Assembly (NCBI RefSeq): GCF_008726925.1
Contig: NZ_VYWO01000001.1
Span: 620,001-684,000 of the forward strand
Direction of reading: 5' to 3'
Source: Aerococcus sanguinicola
GTDB taxonomy: Bacteria; Bacillota; Bacilli; Lactobacillales; Aerococcaceae
DNA: 64,000 nt
Made by a program: the position numbers and the translations under genes. Under the pieces are notes generated by a model, which had not been told where the DNA came from, did not search any database, and saw nothing but the letters and a program-made list of their open reading frames with translations. Every line of letters begins with the position of its first letter. Positions within the stretch are counted from its first letter, which is position 1. Below are positions 16,669 to 26,431 of the stretch, in pieces.

Positions 16669-17780
16669 ATGAAACATTCACCGATCAAGAGACAGACCAA
16701 TATTGAGTTGTTAAGAATCATTTCGATTATAATGATTATTTTTCATCATTTTGCAGTGCATGGTGGTTTTAATTGGGAAGCAACCGCTATTACTATCCCC
16801 CACTTCTGGTATAATTTCATCGTCATAGGAGGGAAGGTTGGCGTTAATATTTTTATTTTGATTTCAGGCTACTTCCTCATCACGAAACAGGACAAGCTCT
16901 TTGATGTGAAAAAATTTTGAAACTTTGGGGGCAAATTATTTTTTATTCAATCGGTCTCTTTGTCATATTCTCCTTGTTTCCAGTTCATGACTATGCCAAT
17001 AATATGACCTTAAAATCCCTGTTCCCGATTACTTTCTCTTCATGGTGGTTCGCGAGTACATACTTTGTCCTCTACCTCATCCACCCATTTCTTAATCGTT
17101 TGCTCAATGGACTCGACAAGAAAGCCTATCAAAGCCTTCTTATATTACTGGTAACAATGTGGTCTGTCATTCCGACACTAACAGCTTCAAACTTTCAAAG
17201 CAATTACTTATGGTGGTTCGTTACTTTATATGTGATTGCTGGCTATGCGCGATTGTATGGCTTTAACCATAATTTGACCAGCAAACAATATTTTTTCTGG
17301 TCGGGTATCTTTTCAGCCTTCACCTATCTTTCTAACATCACGTTTACAGTATTAGGCACAAAGTGGGAAAAGCTTGCTGCCTATGCCACACACTTTTATG
17401 GGATGGAGAAGTTATCGATTCTATTAATCGCCTTAAGCTTATTCCTGGGCTTTATGAAGCTTGATGTGCCTTACAATAAATTCATCAACCTCTTAGCATC
17501 CACCACATTCGGTATCTACCTATTACATGACCATCGCATACTAAGACCTTTTTTATGGCATGATATCTTCCAAAACCAGCACTATCAAGATTCACTCCTC
17601 CTAATCCCCTACTCTATTCTTGTGGTGGGTTTAGTTTATAGCGCATGTGCACTCATCGATTTAATCAGGCAAAAGTTTGTAGAAAAAGCCTTCATTCGCT
17701 GGGTCGATCGCCATGAAGATAAGCTGTTAAAACTTTTGAGTAAACTTGGGCAGTTTTGTAGAAGGCTGGTATTCGGCTGA
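16669..17780 (+). pseudogene. Membrane acyltransferase (acyltransferase 3 family), frameshifted at an A6 tract
   Basis: The first segment (16669-16920) starts MKHSPIKRQTNIELLRIISI and has the family's catalytic-type IIFHHFAVHG and GKVGVNIFILISGYFL, ending FDVKKF-stop. The second segment (16917-17780, other frame) begins LKLWGQIIFYSIG and continues with ~8 membrane segments and SSWWFASTYFVLYLIHPFLN. One extra A in the GTGAAAAAAT run near 16907-16916 would give FDVKKILKLWGQ and a normal ~370-aa protein. These enzymes O-acetylate surface polysaccharides, so it may serve the nearby capsule locus. The defect has the same type and direction as that in gajA. Confidence 0.82.
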
Positions 17781-17863
17781 TCTGTTTAGAAAGCCGCTAA
17801 ACATTAATTATAAGCACTCGGAAAGATTGGGCTAACCTCCTTCAACAAAAAGTCATTTAAAAC

Positions 17864-17905
17864 AAAATATCCCCCTAGAAAGCATCTTTTCTAGGGGGAT
17901 ATTTT
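17864..17905. terminator. Perfect 18-bp bidirectional terminator
   Basis: AAAATATCCCCCTAGAAA and its exact complement are separated by a 6-base loop (GCATCT), with T-tracts at both ends. It separates the convergent acyltransferase and surface-protein genes. Confidence 0.92.
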
Positions 17906-17918
17906 ATTGGCTGCGTTT

Positions 17919-20603
17919 CTAACTATTCCTTCTTTTCTTAAGGCTAGTCAAGCGCAAAAGTAGTCCGACTGCGAGACTGGACAAGCCGATGCCTAACATA
18001 GCTTGGTCCGACCCTCCCCCGGTTTGAGGGAGCTGAGTGAATACCCTTGGAGCATTAGCGGTCGCCTTGGCACTTGTTCTTAAGCCTGATTGGTTAGAAA
18101 GCTTGGTCTGAAAAGGTCGGTGGTGGAGTTGGGACTTCACTGAACTTACCTTCACTCGATCAGTTTTTTGACTTGCTAAAGCTTCGGATCGAACCCCTAG
18201 CTTAGAAGTTGGAAGCAAGGTTGGGGCCTTAGTAGATTTATCTGGATTGGCTGAAACCAGGTGCTCAGGAGCTACAGAAACTGGGGCCACGCTTTCCGAT
18301 ATAAGGCTTATATAATCCATCCCAGCCTCTTCGTTAACCTGGTCATAGGAATTAGACACCGAGTCGTCACTTGTCCTAAGTGAGTCATCAGAAGTCATAG
18401 GCTCTTCTGTATGAGTAGAGGGGGCTCTTTCCCCTTCACTTTGTCCTTGAGGCATAGCTTGCGGTCTCTCTACCGGTCCTCGAGACGTCCCCTTGCCCTC
18501 TAGGTCGCCACTTGGATTGGTATCAACAGGTTGCTCAGTGGATGGCGGCCTTGGGCTATCAGGCTCTTTCGAATGAACGGGTAGCGCTGGCTCCTCTTCA
18601 GCTGGAAGCCCTGATATCCCTTTGCCCGTGCCAACCCCAATAATCAGGTCTTGACCAGGGAAGTCCTGGCGCGAAATCTCCTGGGTCTTGAGGATATTAT
18701 TCTGGTGGTCCTTGTAGATCCGGTTGGTGATCTCAGTATAAGCATTCACGCCGTCCTGGATGATCACATGCTCACCCAAAGCAAGGTCATCGCGCGGCTC
18801 AATCACCGTCTTGAGATTCTGCTCATTGATACGGAGCACCTGGTCCTCGCTTTCAGGAACTAGGCGGATGTGGTAGCCTGGGAGGGCTTCGAAATAACCG
18901 GGGATGACTTCGTAAGGTTGGCCCATGATAATGTCCCCTGGAGGAGCAAGCTTGTCGGAAGCTGTCTTCTCTGGAATTTTCTTAGTCCCATACTCAATAA
19001 TCTGATCAATGCCTGGAATCTCCCAGTCTTTCAAGAATTCTCGATTTAAAAACTTACCATCAGCTAATAAAGTATCCCGAATTAAATAATAGGTTAAAGA
19101 AGGTCTTCCTTCCTCAACCACCCTTTCTTGACCTTCATACATATCAGGATTTTCTATGTATTTTGTATAAGCATATCCCCTATCCCAAACAGTGATTTTA
19201 TCTTCAACAATTGGTGAAGGTAAAACTTCTACTGTAATTGATTTCAATATGCCGTTAATGTTAATAAATAAAATAGTTTTTCCAGGCTTAAGGGCTGTTA
19301 TTGAACCATCTTCATTGAATTTAATAATTTCAGAATCTAAAGAATAGCTATTTCCTTCAAAACTATTTACCAATCTATGAGTCGTACTGTAAGAATTTAC
19401 AATAATTGGCAATTCATATTGTGTTCCTTCAAAGATAGGAGAAAAATCAATAATTTGATATTGACTACGCTCTTTAAAATTTTGGTTATACAGAATAATA
19501 AACTCGCCTTTGTAATTTTTAGAAGGAGTTTTTTCCTGATATCTATCAGAAGATATTAGACTAAATGATCTAGGCATGGCAGATTCCCAAGGCTGATAAT
19601 CTACAGCTAAGGCGAATGATTTATTTCTAGGATTCAAGGCTATGTTCAAAAATTTTGAAACATTTGATTTTTCTATGCCTTGATTATAACTATGCTGATT
19701 TATAGCATCTAAACCGAAATGTTTAATAATATTTTCTTTTAAATTTAAAGAACTATTAATATCTTTGAGGACTACTTTATCGGAATAAGTTTCATTAGCA
19801 TTAGTCTTTTTAGAAAGCTCATCATAATCTCTTAAAGAAAGATAAGCGCCCTTAGCTTCCCCTAGATTCAACAAAGCTAAATTCTCTAAATCATTATTCC
19901 AAGAAACACGATTAACATATTCTTCCTTAGAAGTAATCCCCTCAGCCTTTAAACGATCACTAAGCCGCTCGCCATTAATCCAAACACCCTCAACTCCCTC
20001 GCCAGTTTCAGGGTTAACTTGTTCACCGATTAGTTCACTATTTGCTTCAATATCCCAAACGATTGACCGCAATTCTTTAATCGCTGCTAATCCGTCTGTT
20101 TTTGCTTTTTCCTGGTCGAGATTTACAAATGATTGCAGAATAATAGGCGCATCTAAATTAATATTCAAGTCCAGAGTTGGTATATGTTCACCTTTGGGAA
20201 TAACAGCTTTACCCGTATAGGTCTGTTTATAAATGACTTCTTCGTCTTCATCCTGAGCAGGTCTAACAACACTCTCATTCCTATCACGAATCTCAACCTC
20301 AACCGGTGCTTCAACCAACTTCTCATACTCTTCAATCACCTTCTGATCCTGTTCTTGACGATAAGATTGATGACTATCATCAGTGGCATTTGAAGCTGAA
20401 TTCTCGCTAGCCGCTGCTTCAGGACTAGTTGATGTTGCTTCTACTGGATCAGCTAACTCTGGTGCTGGTCTGCTTTCCGCTAGCTTATCAGTCGCAGCGT
20501 ATTCTGCGGCGGGCTGCTCTTCGGCCTGGACCTGCTCACCCTGGGCAAGAAATGCGGTGAGGATCAAGGACGTCGTGGCTAGGGGTAGGAAGGATTTTTT
20601 CAT
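17919..20603 (-). CDS. LPXTG-anchored surface protein with CAP-like, Ig-like and G5 domains
   Basis: An 894-aa cell-wall protein. The signal peptide (1-27) ends LAQGEQVQAEE and lacks a YSIRK motif. An Ala/Glu/Ser-rich stretch follows, then a CAP-like region (about 200-350: VSWNNDLENLAL, SKFLNIALNPRNKSFALAV), an Ig-like Big_2-type segment (about 410-460: IIKFNEDGSITALKPGKT, SITVEVLP), and a G5-like region near 630-670 (NRIYKDHQNNILKTQE, GVGTGKG). A Pro/Ser/Thr-rich wall-spanning stretch leads to LPQTG at 858-862, a hydrophobic segment and the tail KKRR. Sortase A would attach it to peptidoglycan. Probable adhesin or matrix protein; ligand unknown. It neighbours the polysaccharide locus but is transcribed separately. 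Confidence 0.88.
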   Translation of the reverse strand: MKKSFLPLATTSLILTAFLAQGEQVQAEEQPAAEYAATDKLAESRPAPELADPVEATSTSPEAAASENSASNATDDSHQSYRQEQDQKVIEEYEKLVEAPVEVEIRDRNESVVRPAQDEDEEVIYKQTYTGKAVIPKGEHIPTLDLNINLDAPIILQSFVNLDQEKAKTDGLAAIKELRSIVWDIEANSELIGEQVNPETGEGVEGVWINGERLSDRLKAEGITSKEEYVNRVSWNNDLENLALLNLGEAKGAYLSLRDYDELSKKTNANETYSDKVVLKDINSSLNLKENIIKHFGLDAINQHSYNQGIEKSNVSKFLNIALNPRNKSFALAVDYQPWESAMPRSFSLISSDRYQEKTPSKNYKGEFIILYNQNFKERSQYQIIDFSPIFEGTQYELPIIVNSYSTTHRLVNSFEGNSYSLDSEIIKFNEDGSITALKPGKTILFININGILKSITVEVLPSPIVEDKITVWDRGYAYTKYIENPDMYEGQERVVEEGRPSLTYYLIRDTLLADGKFLNREFLKDWEIPGIDQIIEYGTKKIPEKTASDKLAPPGDIIMGQPYEVIPGYFEALPGYHIRLVPESEDQVLRINEQNLKTVIEPRDDLALGEHVIIQDGVNAYTEITNRIYKDHQNNILKTQEISRQDFPGQDLIIGVGTGKGISGLPAEEEPALPVHSKEPDSPRPPSTEQPVDTNPSGDLEGKGTSRGPVERPQAMPQGQSEGERAPSTHTEEPMTSDDSLRTSDDSVSNSYDQVNEEAGMDYISLISESVAPVSVAPEHLVSANPDKSTKAPTLLPTSKLGVRSEALASQKTDRVKVSSVKSQLHHRPFQTKLSNQSGLRTSAKATANAPRVFTQLPQTGGGSDQAMLGIGLSSLAVGLLLRLTSLKKRRNS

Positions 20604-20746
20604 GGCTATTCTCGCTTTCGTTTATTTTATGTTAGAAATACAATTTGTAATGATAGACTAAAAGCAACTGAACATGTATTAAGGATGTTTATAACAGTTA
20701 AGCATCCACATTTCAGTTGCCTGAATTTTTATTCTAAGTTTAAATT

Positions 20747-22246
20747 TTATCTTTTGAGTAATTTATGAATATAACTCATTAACTGATCTCGATTAAAAAT
20801 ATAGTTAATGCCTAAAATAATAGTAGTAAAAATTATTCCCTGTACAATAGCTAGCTTGATCCACTCCAAAAAGTTTACAATATCTATATTAAAGAAACTT
20901 CCTATCCAGATCATTAAGAGAAAAGCTAGCATATCGATGAACAATTGCTTAATAAAAATACTTACATTTCGATATAAAATATTTTTTGATAGATAGATTA
21001 CAAAATAAATTGTTCGATAAGATACAGCTAACAATGTTCCAACCGCTACGCCTATCAAACCAAAATTCTTAACCAGCAAAATAGAAAGTACCACATTTAA
21101 CAAAGCTTCAATAATTGCGCTTGTCTGCGTCTCTTTAAAATGTCCCGCTGAAATGATCAATGAGTTATATGGAATCCTAATACAATTAACTAATTGAGCT
21201 GTAGATAAAATAATAGCAAATATAGGTGCATAATAATCTGCATCATTGATACCTAATGTATACACTTTAACAAATGGAACAATTAAGCTTGCGGTTAACC
21301 CAAATAATAGTGTTGAGATAGTATGCATCTGCCATTCAATAACTGTAAAATATTGATTCAACTCTTTTAATTTCTCTTCGGCTAATAAATGTCCGAAAAA
21401 TGATTTAAATCCGTTAGTTAATGAAGTGATTAGTAACTTTATTCCATTAATTACCAAATTGTACACTGTATATACAGAAACATTTTGTAAAGTAGAAAAA
21501 ATAGTAAGAACAACAATATCCGTACTTTCTACAATTACCCAAGCTATGTGTTGAGCCATACCATTCCATTTTTGTGGAATCGTATTTTTTGAAAAAGGAA
21601 CATCAGAGTTAATATTGTAATTTTTATTGACATAATATGACATATAAACAGGTCTTAAAAGAAAAATAAAACCTGATACGAACTTCACTGTAACAATACT
21701 TGAACCAATTTGGATTAATATAATAGATAAAACCAGATTAAGAATGGTCGTTACAATATTAGCTAATAAAGGAATATAATTTTTTTGATCAGCCGTTAGA
21801 AAAACTTGATTAACAATTCCAAAATAAAATTGTGCAAATAAGCTAATAGACATTGCTAAAATTAAAAAGCGTGATGGTGCATCAGTTAAAGGGCTATCTG
21901 TAATTAGAGGAAAGATAATGCATAAAATAATCGTATAAGCTAACAATATTAACGCTAATTTTTTAAAGAAAGAGCTGGCTGCAGAAATGATTTCATTAAC
22001 TTTAGTATGATCTTTTCTAACAAGTGGTCCATAAAGAGCTGATTGAACTACCGAACTAACCCCTAAATCAAGAAAATTAATGACAGATAAAAATTGGCCT
22101 ACTGAAGCTTGGAAACCATTAATTTCTGATCCATACACACTTAAAAAGAATCGTGGAAGAATTAACCCAGATAATATTAAAATTAATTGGTTAACAATAG
22201 CCGTTATTGAATTTATCCTTAACTTTGAAATGTTATTCATTTTCAC
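20747..22246 (-). CDS. Polysaccharide flippase Wzx-like (MATE/PST superfamily)
   Basis: A 499-aa integral membrane protein with 12-14 hydrophobic segments, starting MKMNNISKLRINSITAIVNQ, a common PST flippase start. It would move lipid-linked repeat units to the outer face of the membrane for Wzy polymerisation. Last gene of the polysaccharide operon, 25 bp after the glycosyltransferase stop. AT-rich like the rest of the variable cassette. Confidence 0.88.
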   Translation of the reverse strand: MKMNNISKLRINSITAIVNQLILILSGLILPRFFLSVYGSEINGFQASVGQFLSVINFLDLGVSSVVQSALYGPLVRKDHTKVNEIISAASSFFKKLALILLAYTIILCIIFPLITDSPLTDAPSRFLILAMSISLFAQFYFGIVNQVFLTADQKNYIPLLANIVTTILNLVLSIILIQIGSSIVTVKFVSGFIFLLRPVYMSYYVNKNYNINSDVPFSKNTIPQKWNGMAQHIAWVIVESTDIVVLTIFSTLQNVSVYTVYNLVINGIKLLITSLTNGFKSFFGHLLAEEKLKELNQYFTVIEWQMHTISTLLFGLTASLIVPFVKVYTLGINDADYYAPIFAIILSTAQLVNCIRIPYNSLIISAGHFKETQTSAIIEALLNVVLSILLVKNFGLIGVAVGTLLAVSYRTIYFVIYLSKNILYRNVSIFIKQLFIDMLAFLLMIWIGSFFNIDIVNFLEWIKLAIVQGIIFTTIILGINYIFNRDQLMSYIHKLLKR

Positions 22247-22271
22247 GCTCTTTCCTATCTAAGTTGCAAAT

Positions 22272-23369
22272 TCATTTATCTAAAACTTCATTGTAAATAG
22301 CTCGAAGTTTTTGAGCTTCATGATCATCAGTTAAGTCGCTATTTAGAATATCGTTAACTGCATATTGCCGTTCAGAAATCGGCTTATTAGAAAGTACTTC
22401 TCTAGCCCAGTTTTTAGCTGGGAGTTTTAAAGACAATCGTAAACATTGGTCAGAAACTTGAACTTCTTCGGTTATATTTTCAGATATAACGCAAGGAAGA
22501 CCGTTTGTTTCTGCTTCAAGTACAGTTCCTGGAAAACCTTCATAAAGTGATGGAAAAATTAAAACATCTGCCGCAGATAATAAATTTGGAATGTCTGTTC
22601 GAAATCCTAAAAACTCTATTTTATTTTCAATTTGATATCTATTAATCTTAGCATTTACTTCATCTCGTAATTCGCCATCACCACCAACAAAGTACAACTT
22701 ACAATTTTTATTTATTTTTAACATTTCATTAAATATTTCTACTACAAATAATGGATTTTTCACTTCCTTTAGGGTACCTATATGAATAGCCATCAATTCA
22801 TCTGTTAACCCTAATTCAGTTCTAGTTAAACTTCTCTTCTCTTCATTAAATTGAAATTGTTCAATATTTATTCCATTATTTATAACTTCAACATTATCAT
22901 TTTTATTAAATAGCCATTCAGCTGCTAATTTTGATACAGCAATTCCTTTAAAATCAAAAAAATGTATAATCTTTTTATTAATGTCGTGAAGAAGCTTAGT
23001 TATTTTTGAATCAGGACAATTACTACTATGACTATGAATAACAACTGGAATCTTATAAAATTTAGCAAGAACAATGGGCATTATATCGCTTAAACTTAAT
23101 AAGTGAAAATGAATTAAATCGTAAGAATTATTTTTAAATAATTTTCTAGTTTCAAAAAAATTATTTAATATACTTTTTCTACGGGGAGTGACAAAATATA
23201 TTTGGGAATCATTGACTAATAATTCTTGATACCCTTCAAAATATTTATCACCAAGTATTACAAAATCAAACTTTAAATGGTCACTTGATAATTTTTTATT
23301 TAATTTAATTAAATATGTTTCTATACCACCTAAATTTTCACTCAGTCCATAGTGAAGGATCTTTACCAT
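22272..23369 (-). CDS. Glycosyltransferase family 4
   Basis: A 365-aa GT-B fold enzyme adding a sugar to the lipid-linked repeat unit. The N-terminus reads KILHYGLSENLGGIETYLI; the donor-binding half has NNGINIEQF, VGGDGELRDEV and the E-x7-E type motif SLYEGFPGTVLEAETNGLP. The sugar specificity cannot be read from sequence. It is 2 bp from the upstream family 2 enzyme. Confidence 0.88.
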   Translation of the reverse strand: MVKILHYGLSENLGGIETYLIKLNKKLSSDHLKFDFVILGDKYFEGYQELLVNDSQIYFVTPRRKSILNNFFETRKLFKNNSYDLIHFHLLSLSDIMPIVLAKFYKIPVVIHSHSSNCPDSKITKLLHDINKKIIHFFDFKGIAVSKLAAEWLFNKNDNVEVINNGINIEQFQFNEEKRSLTRTELGLTDELMAIHIGTLKEVKNPLFVVEIFNEMLKINKNCKLYFVGGDGELRDEVNAKINRYQIENKIEFLGFRTDIPNLLSAADVLIFPSLYEGFPGTVLEAETNGLPCVISENITEEVQVSDQCLRLSLKLPAKNWAREVLSNKPISERQYAVNDILNSDLTDDHEAQKLRAIYNEVLDK

Positions 23370-23371
23370 TT

Positions 23372-24148
23372 TTATCTCCTTCTATGATATTTTGCAATTA
23401 ATTTTGCAGGTACAATCGCAGCTAAAAAAGATTTAAAAATAGATAAATATTGAAATGGGGTAGCATTTAATCTTTTATAATAAATAAATCTATTTCTAAT
23501 TTCATCTTTTCTTGTTGATAGAGTTCTTTTTTGATAATCTTTTAACTCAACTCTATAGTCTAATAAGATATCTTCCATTACATATATTTTTTTACCATTT
23601 AATAAAAATTTAGCCCATAAAACAAAATCCTCACATCGTTTTACATTCTTAGTATCATAACATCCAATAGCTTCTAAATCATCTTTCACCATTAAGACAC
23701 TAGGATGAACTGGAGCTATTCTATTCATCAAATCATTTTCAGTTATTTGACCTCTATATATTTTAGGAATTAATTCATTTTTTTCTGTCAAATAGTTAAT
23801 TGATGTACCGACGACGGAATATTGAGGATTTTGAATAATAAATTCATATTGCTTCTGTAATCGATCTGGATGTGATATATCATCAGTATCCATCCGAGCT
23901 ATGTAACGGCCTCTTGCTTGACTAATTGCTTTATTCAGAGAAGAGGGGAGGCCTAAATTACTCGTATTCTCAATAATTTTAATTCTTGGATCAGTAAAAT
24001 CCGTTATCATTTTTTTAAAATCTGGATTCCCATCATTTACAATTATTAATTCAAAATCAGAAAAAGTTTGATTTAATACACTTTGGATAGCTTTAGTAAA
24101 TATTTCAGGACTTGTATTATATTCAGACATGATCACTGAAATTTTCAT
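23372..24148 (-). CDS. Glycosyltransferase family 2
   Basis: A 258-aa GT-A enzyme starting MKISVIMSEYNTSPEIFTKA. It has the nucleotide-sugar motifs FELIIVNDGNP and GRYIARMDTDDISHP (the DxD-type metal site) and a short basic C-terminus without a clear membrane segment. It acts on the cytosolic side in repeat-unit assembly. Operon gene. Confidence 0.9.
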   Translation of the reverse strand: MKISVIMSEYNTSPEIFTKAIQSVLNQTFSDFELIIVNDGNPDFKKMITDFTDPRIKIIENTSNLGLPSSLNKAISQARGRYIARMDTDDISHPDRLQKQYEFIIQNPQYSVVGTSINYLTEKNELIPKIYRGQITENDLMNRIAPVHPSVLMVKDDLEAIGCYDTKNVKRCEDFVLWAKFLLNGKKIYVMEDILLDYRVELKDYQKRTLSTRKDEIRNRFIYYKRLNATPFQYLSIFKSFLAAIVPAKLIAKYHRRR

Positions 24149-24162
24149 TATTTATTCCCCTT

Positions 24163-25080
24163 TTAATATAATAATTTTACTAATGGCGATATGAATAAGT
24201 ATTTGTAACGAAGTGCTAAATTTACTTTTTTCTTATTAACATCAATATATTGTTCTAATAAATAATCATAATTTAATTTATTATAAGCTTCTTTAAATGT
24301 GTCATAAATTTTTATTTTCATTTTTCGATCACTATATAGTGGGATCTTATAAAAATGATATGAATAATGATTATATTTTAGGGTTTCTAATATTTCTTTA
24401 TTTTCTTCGTAAATACTATACTTTTTTTTCTCAATTATTTCAAAACAAGTAATAATATCTAAAATAGATACATTATATGACCTTGAAATGCTTCCCTCGT
24501 GTATATAGTAACTAAAGATAGACTCCTTAACTTGTTTTACCTTAGGATTATGTGCTAAAACCTGTAAGTAAAAATTCAAATCTTGACCTATCTTTAATTT
24601 TTCAAATTTTAATTGATTATCAATTATAAATTGCTTTCTATAAAGTTTATTTCCAGGAAGAGGATCTATAAAATATGGACTATACTTATCTTTACAATTA
24701 TTTTTATTAGAAATCTTATTTCCTGTTTCATTAATTCTGTCATACTGTCCAATTATTAGATCATAGCCTGCTTCAGTATATTTGGTAAATATTCTCAGCG
24801 CCTGTGAATTTAGTGTATCATCAGCATCAAAATAAAGTACATAGTCACCTTTAGCTCTACTAAATCCAAAATTTCTTGCTGCAGGCGCGCCAGAATTTTC
24901 TTGATATAAATAATGGATTTTATTATCTACATATTTATCAACAATTTCTTTGGACTTATCTGTTGACCCATCATCAACAATTATAAGTTCATAATCATCA
25001 AAGTCCTGATTAATAATTGAAGTGATCGTTTTCTCTATATAATTTTCTGCATTATACATAGGAATTATAACTGATATCAT
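24163..25080 (-). CDS. Glycosyltransferase family 2
   Basis: A GT-A enzyme of about 305 aa with MISVIIPMYNAENYIEKTI, LIIVDDGSTDKSKEI and GDYVLYFDADDTLNS. I chose the ATG at 25080 rather than a GTG at 25089 because AAAGGAAG lies eight bases before the ATG. It would transfer a sugar to the growing repeat unit. Very AT-rich, consistent with the variable part of the locus. Confidence 0.88.
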   Translation of the reverse strand: MISVIIPMYNAENYIEKTITSIINQDFDDYELIIVDDGSTDKSKEIVDKYVDNKIHYLYQENSGAPAARNFGFSRAKGDYVLYFDADDTLNSQALRIFTKYTEAGYDLIIGQYDRINETGNKISNKNNCKDKYSPYFIDPLPGNKLYRKQFIIDNQLKFEKLKIGQDLNFYLQVLAHNPKVKQVKESIFSYYIHEGSISRSYNVSILDIITCFEIIEKKKYSIYEENKEILETLKYNHYSYHFYKIPLYSDRKMKIKIYDTFKEAYNKLNYDYLLEQYIDVNKKKVNLALRYKYLFISPLVKLLY

Positions 25081-25094
25081 GTATCCCACTTCCT

Positions 25095-26399
25095 TTACTT
25101 AATAGGTTTATTAAAATATTTTGATGATAGCAGTGGAATAGCTATCACTGTAAACCAAAACTCTGCTATCATCGGTTCCCACCTAAATACAGAATATATG
25201 ATTAAAAATAATCCAAGAATATAATAGCCTTGAAAAATTAAATTTTTATTCTTATTATTAAATAATTTAGCGGTAATGAATGAGAATAAAAATGAATCTA
25301 TAGCTACTCCTAGTAACCCACCGTCTCTAATAAAATAATATATAGCAGTAGGAAATGCATTATAATATGATCCATCACTTAATTGTAAAAATTGAGAAGT
25401 TTCATCTATTACTTGTTGGAACCCAAATGTGAAATTTATTGTAGTTATATTTTTTAAAATAATTTCAATTATCTGAAATATTCCACCAAAAAATACACTT
25501 CCATAAAAATATTGTTCAAATGGTAAAGCATGATCAACTAAAACTAATAAGTATTCTATTGGTGATAGTAAATAATTTATAAACGTTTCTGAAATAGAAG
25601 CTGTATTAAAGCCAGCTGACAAATTTCTTCCAATAGTTATAAAAATAGCTAATAAAAATAATACAATAAATATTATTTCTGTACTCGTTAAATATTTTCG
25701 AATATATATTTGATTATTTTTTTTACTATATCTCATTAAAAATTTTATATTATTTGTTAAATAACTAATAATAAAAATAATAATAAGCTTTAATAGCATT
25801 ATTCGACCAGCTGTTAATAGGGCAAATGTCGTACATACAACAATAGTATATAAAAACAATTTATTACTACATTTATGTTGGATGTTTAGATTCGTGATAA
25901 TTATCGCCAGTGCTATCAAGATCCCGTTAATTACCCATTGAACCAAAACAGTTTCTACTCCACTCGAATATAAACTATTGCTTTGGCCTACTTGTTCATA
26001 ATACATTGCCGCCCTTATAGCATAAAAATTCCCAGAAAGAATGTATCCTATTGACTTACGTAATAAGACTAATAACGCTACTAAAATACAGGTTAATACA
26101 ATAGTATATTTTCCTTCTGCTATTTTATAGGATTGTTTTTCTAATAAATTATTATTATCTTTTATAAAAAGAATCTGAGCAAGATTAAAACAAATCAAAA
26201 ATACTTCAAATATAAGTATAAAATATGATTTTTCGAAATTTATTATTTGAATATTTTGCAAATTGAGTAGGCCTTTAGTAAATAAAACACTCCATACAAC
26301 ATTAAATAAAATTACTGGCAAATCTAATCTTTTCTTTATAGCATTATATATAAATAAAAATACAACAGAAGTTAATATGGGCAACCATAAAATAAACAT
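25095..26399 (-). CDS. Polysaccharide repeat-unit polymerase Wzy-like
   Basis: A 434-aa protein made almost entirely of hydrophobic segments (about 11-12), with a larger outside loop near residues 260-340. This matches oligosaccharide repeat-unit polymerases, which differ widely in sequence. Its place between glycosyltransferases, in an operon that also has Wzx and the chain-length pair, supports the role. Assignment rests on topology and context, not on a clear motif. Confidence 0.72.
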   Translation of the reverse strand: MFILWLPILTSVVFLFIYNAIKKRLDLPVILFNVVWSVLFTKGLLNLQNIQIINFEKSYFILIFEVFLICFNLAQILFIKDNNNLLEKQSYKIAEGKYTIVLTCILVALLVLLRKSIGYILSGNFYAIRAAMYYEQVGQSNSLYSSGVETVLVQWVINGILIALAIIITNLNIQHKCSNKLFLYTIVVCTTFALLTAGRIMLLKLIIIFIISYLTNNIKFLMRYSKKNNQIYIRKYLTSTEIIFIVLFLLAIFITIGRNLSAGFNTASISETFINYLLSPIEYLLVLVDHALPFEQYFYGSVFFGGIFQIIEIILKNITTINFTFGFQQVIDETSQFLQLSDGSYYNAFPTAIYYFIRDGGLLGVAIDSFLFSFITAKLFNNKNKNLIFQGYYILGLFLIIYSVFRWEPMIAEFWFTVIAIPLLSSKYFNKPIK

Positions 26400-26431
26400 C
26401 CCTCACCCCTCGTTTCAACATCACATGATAT

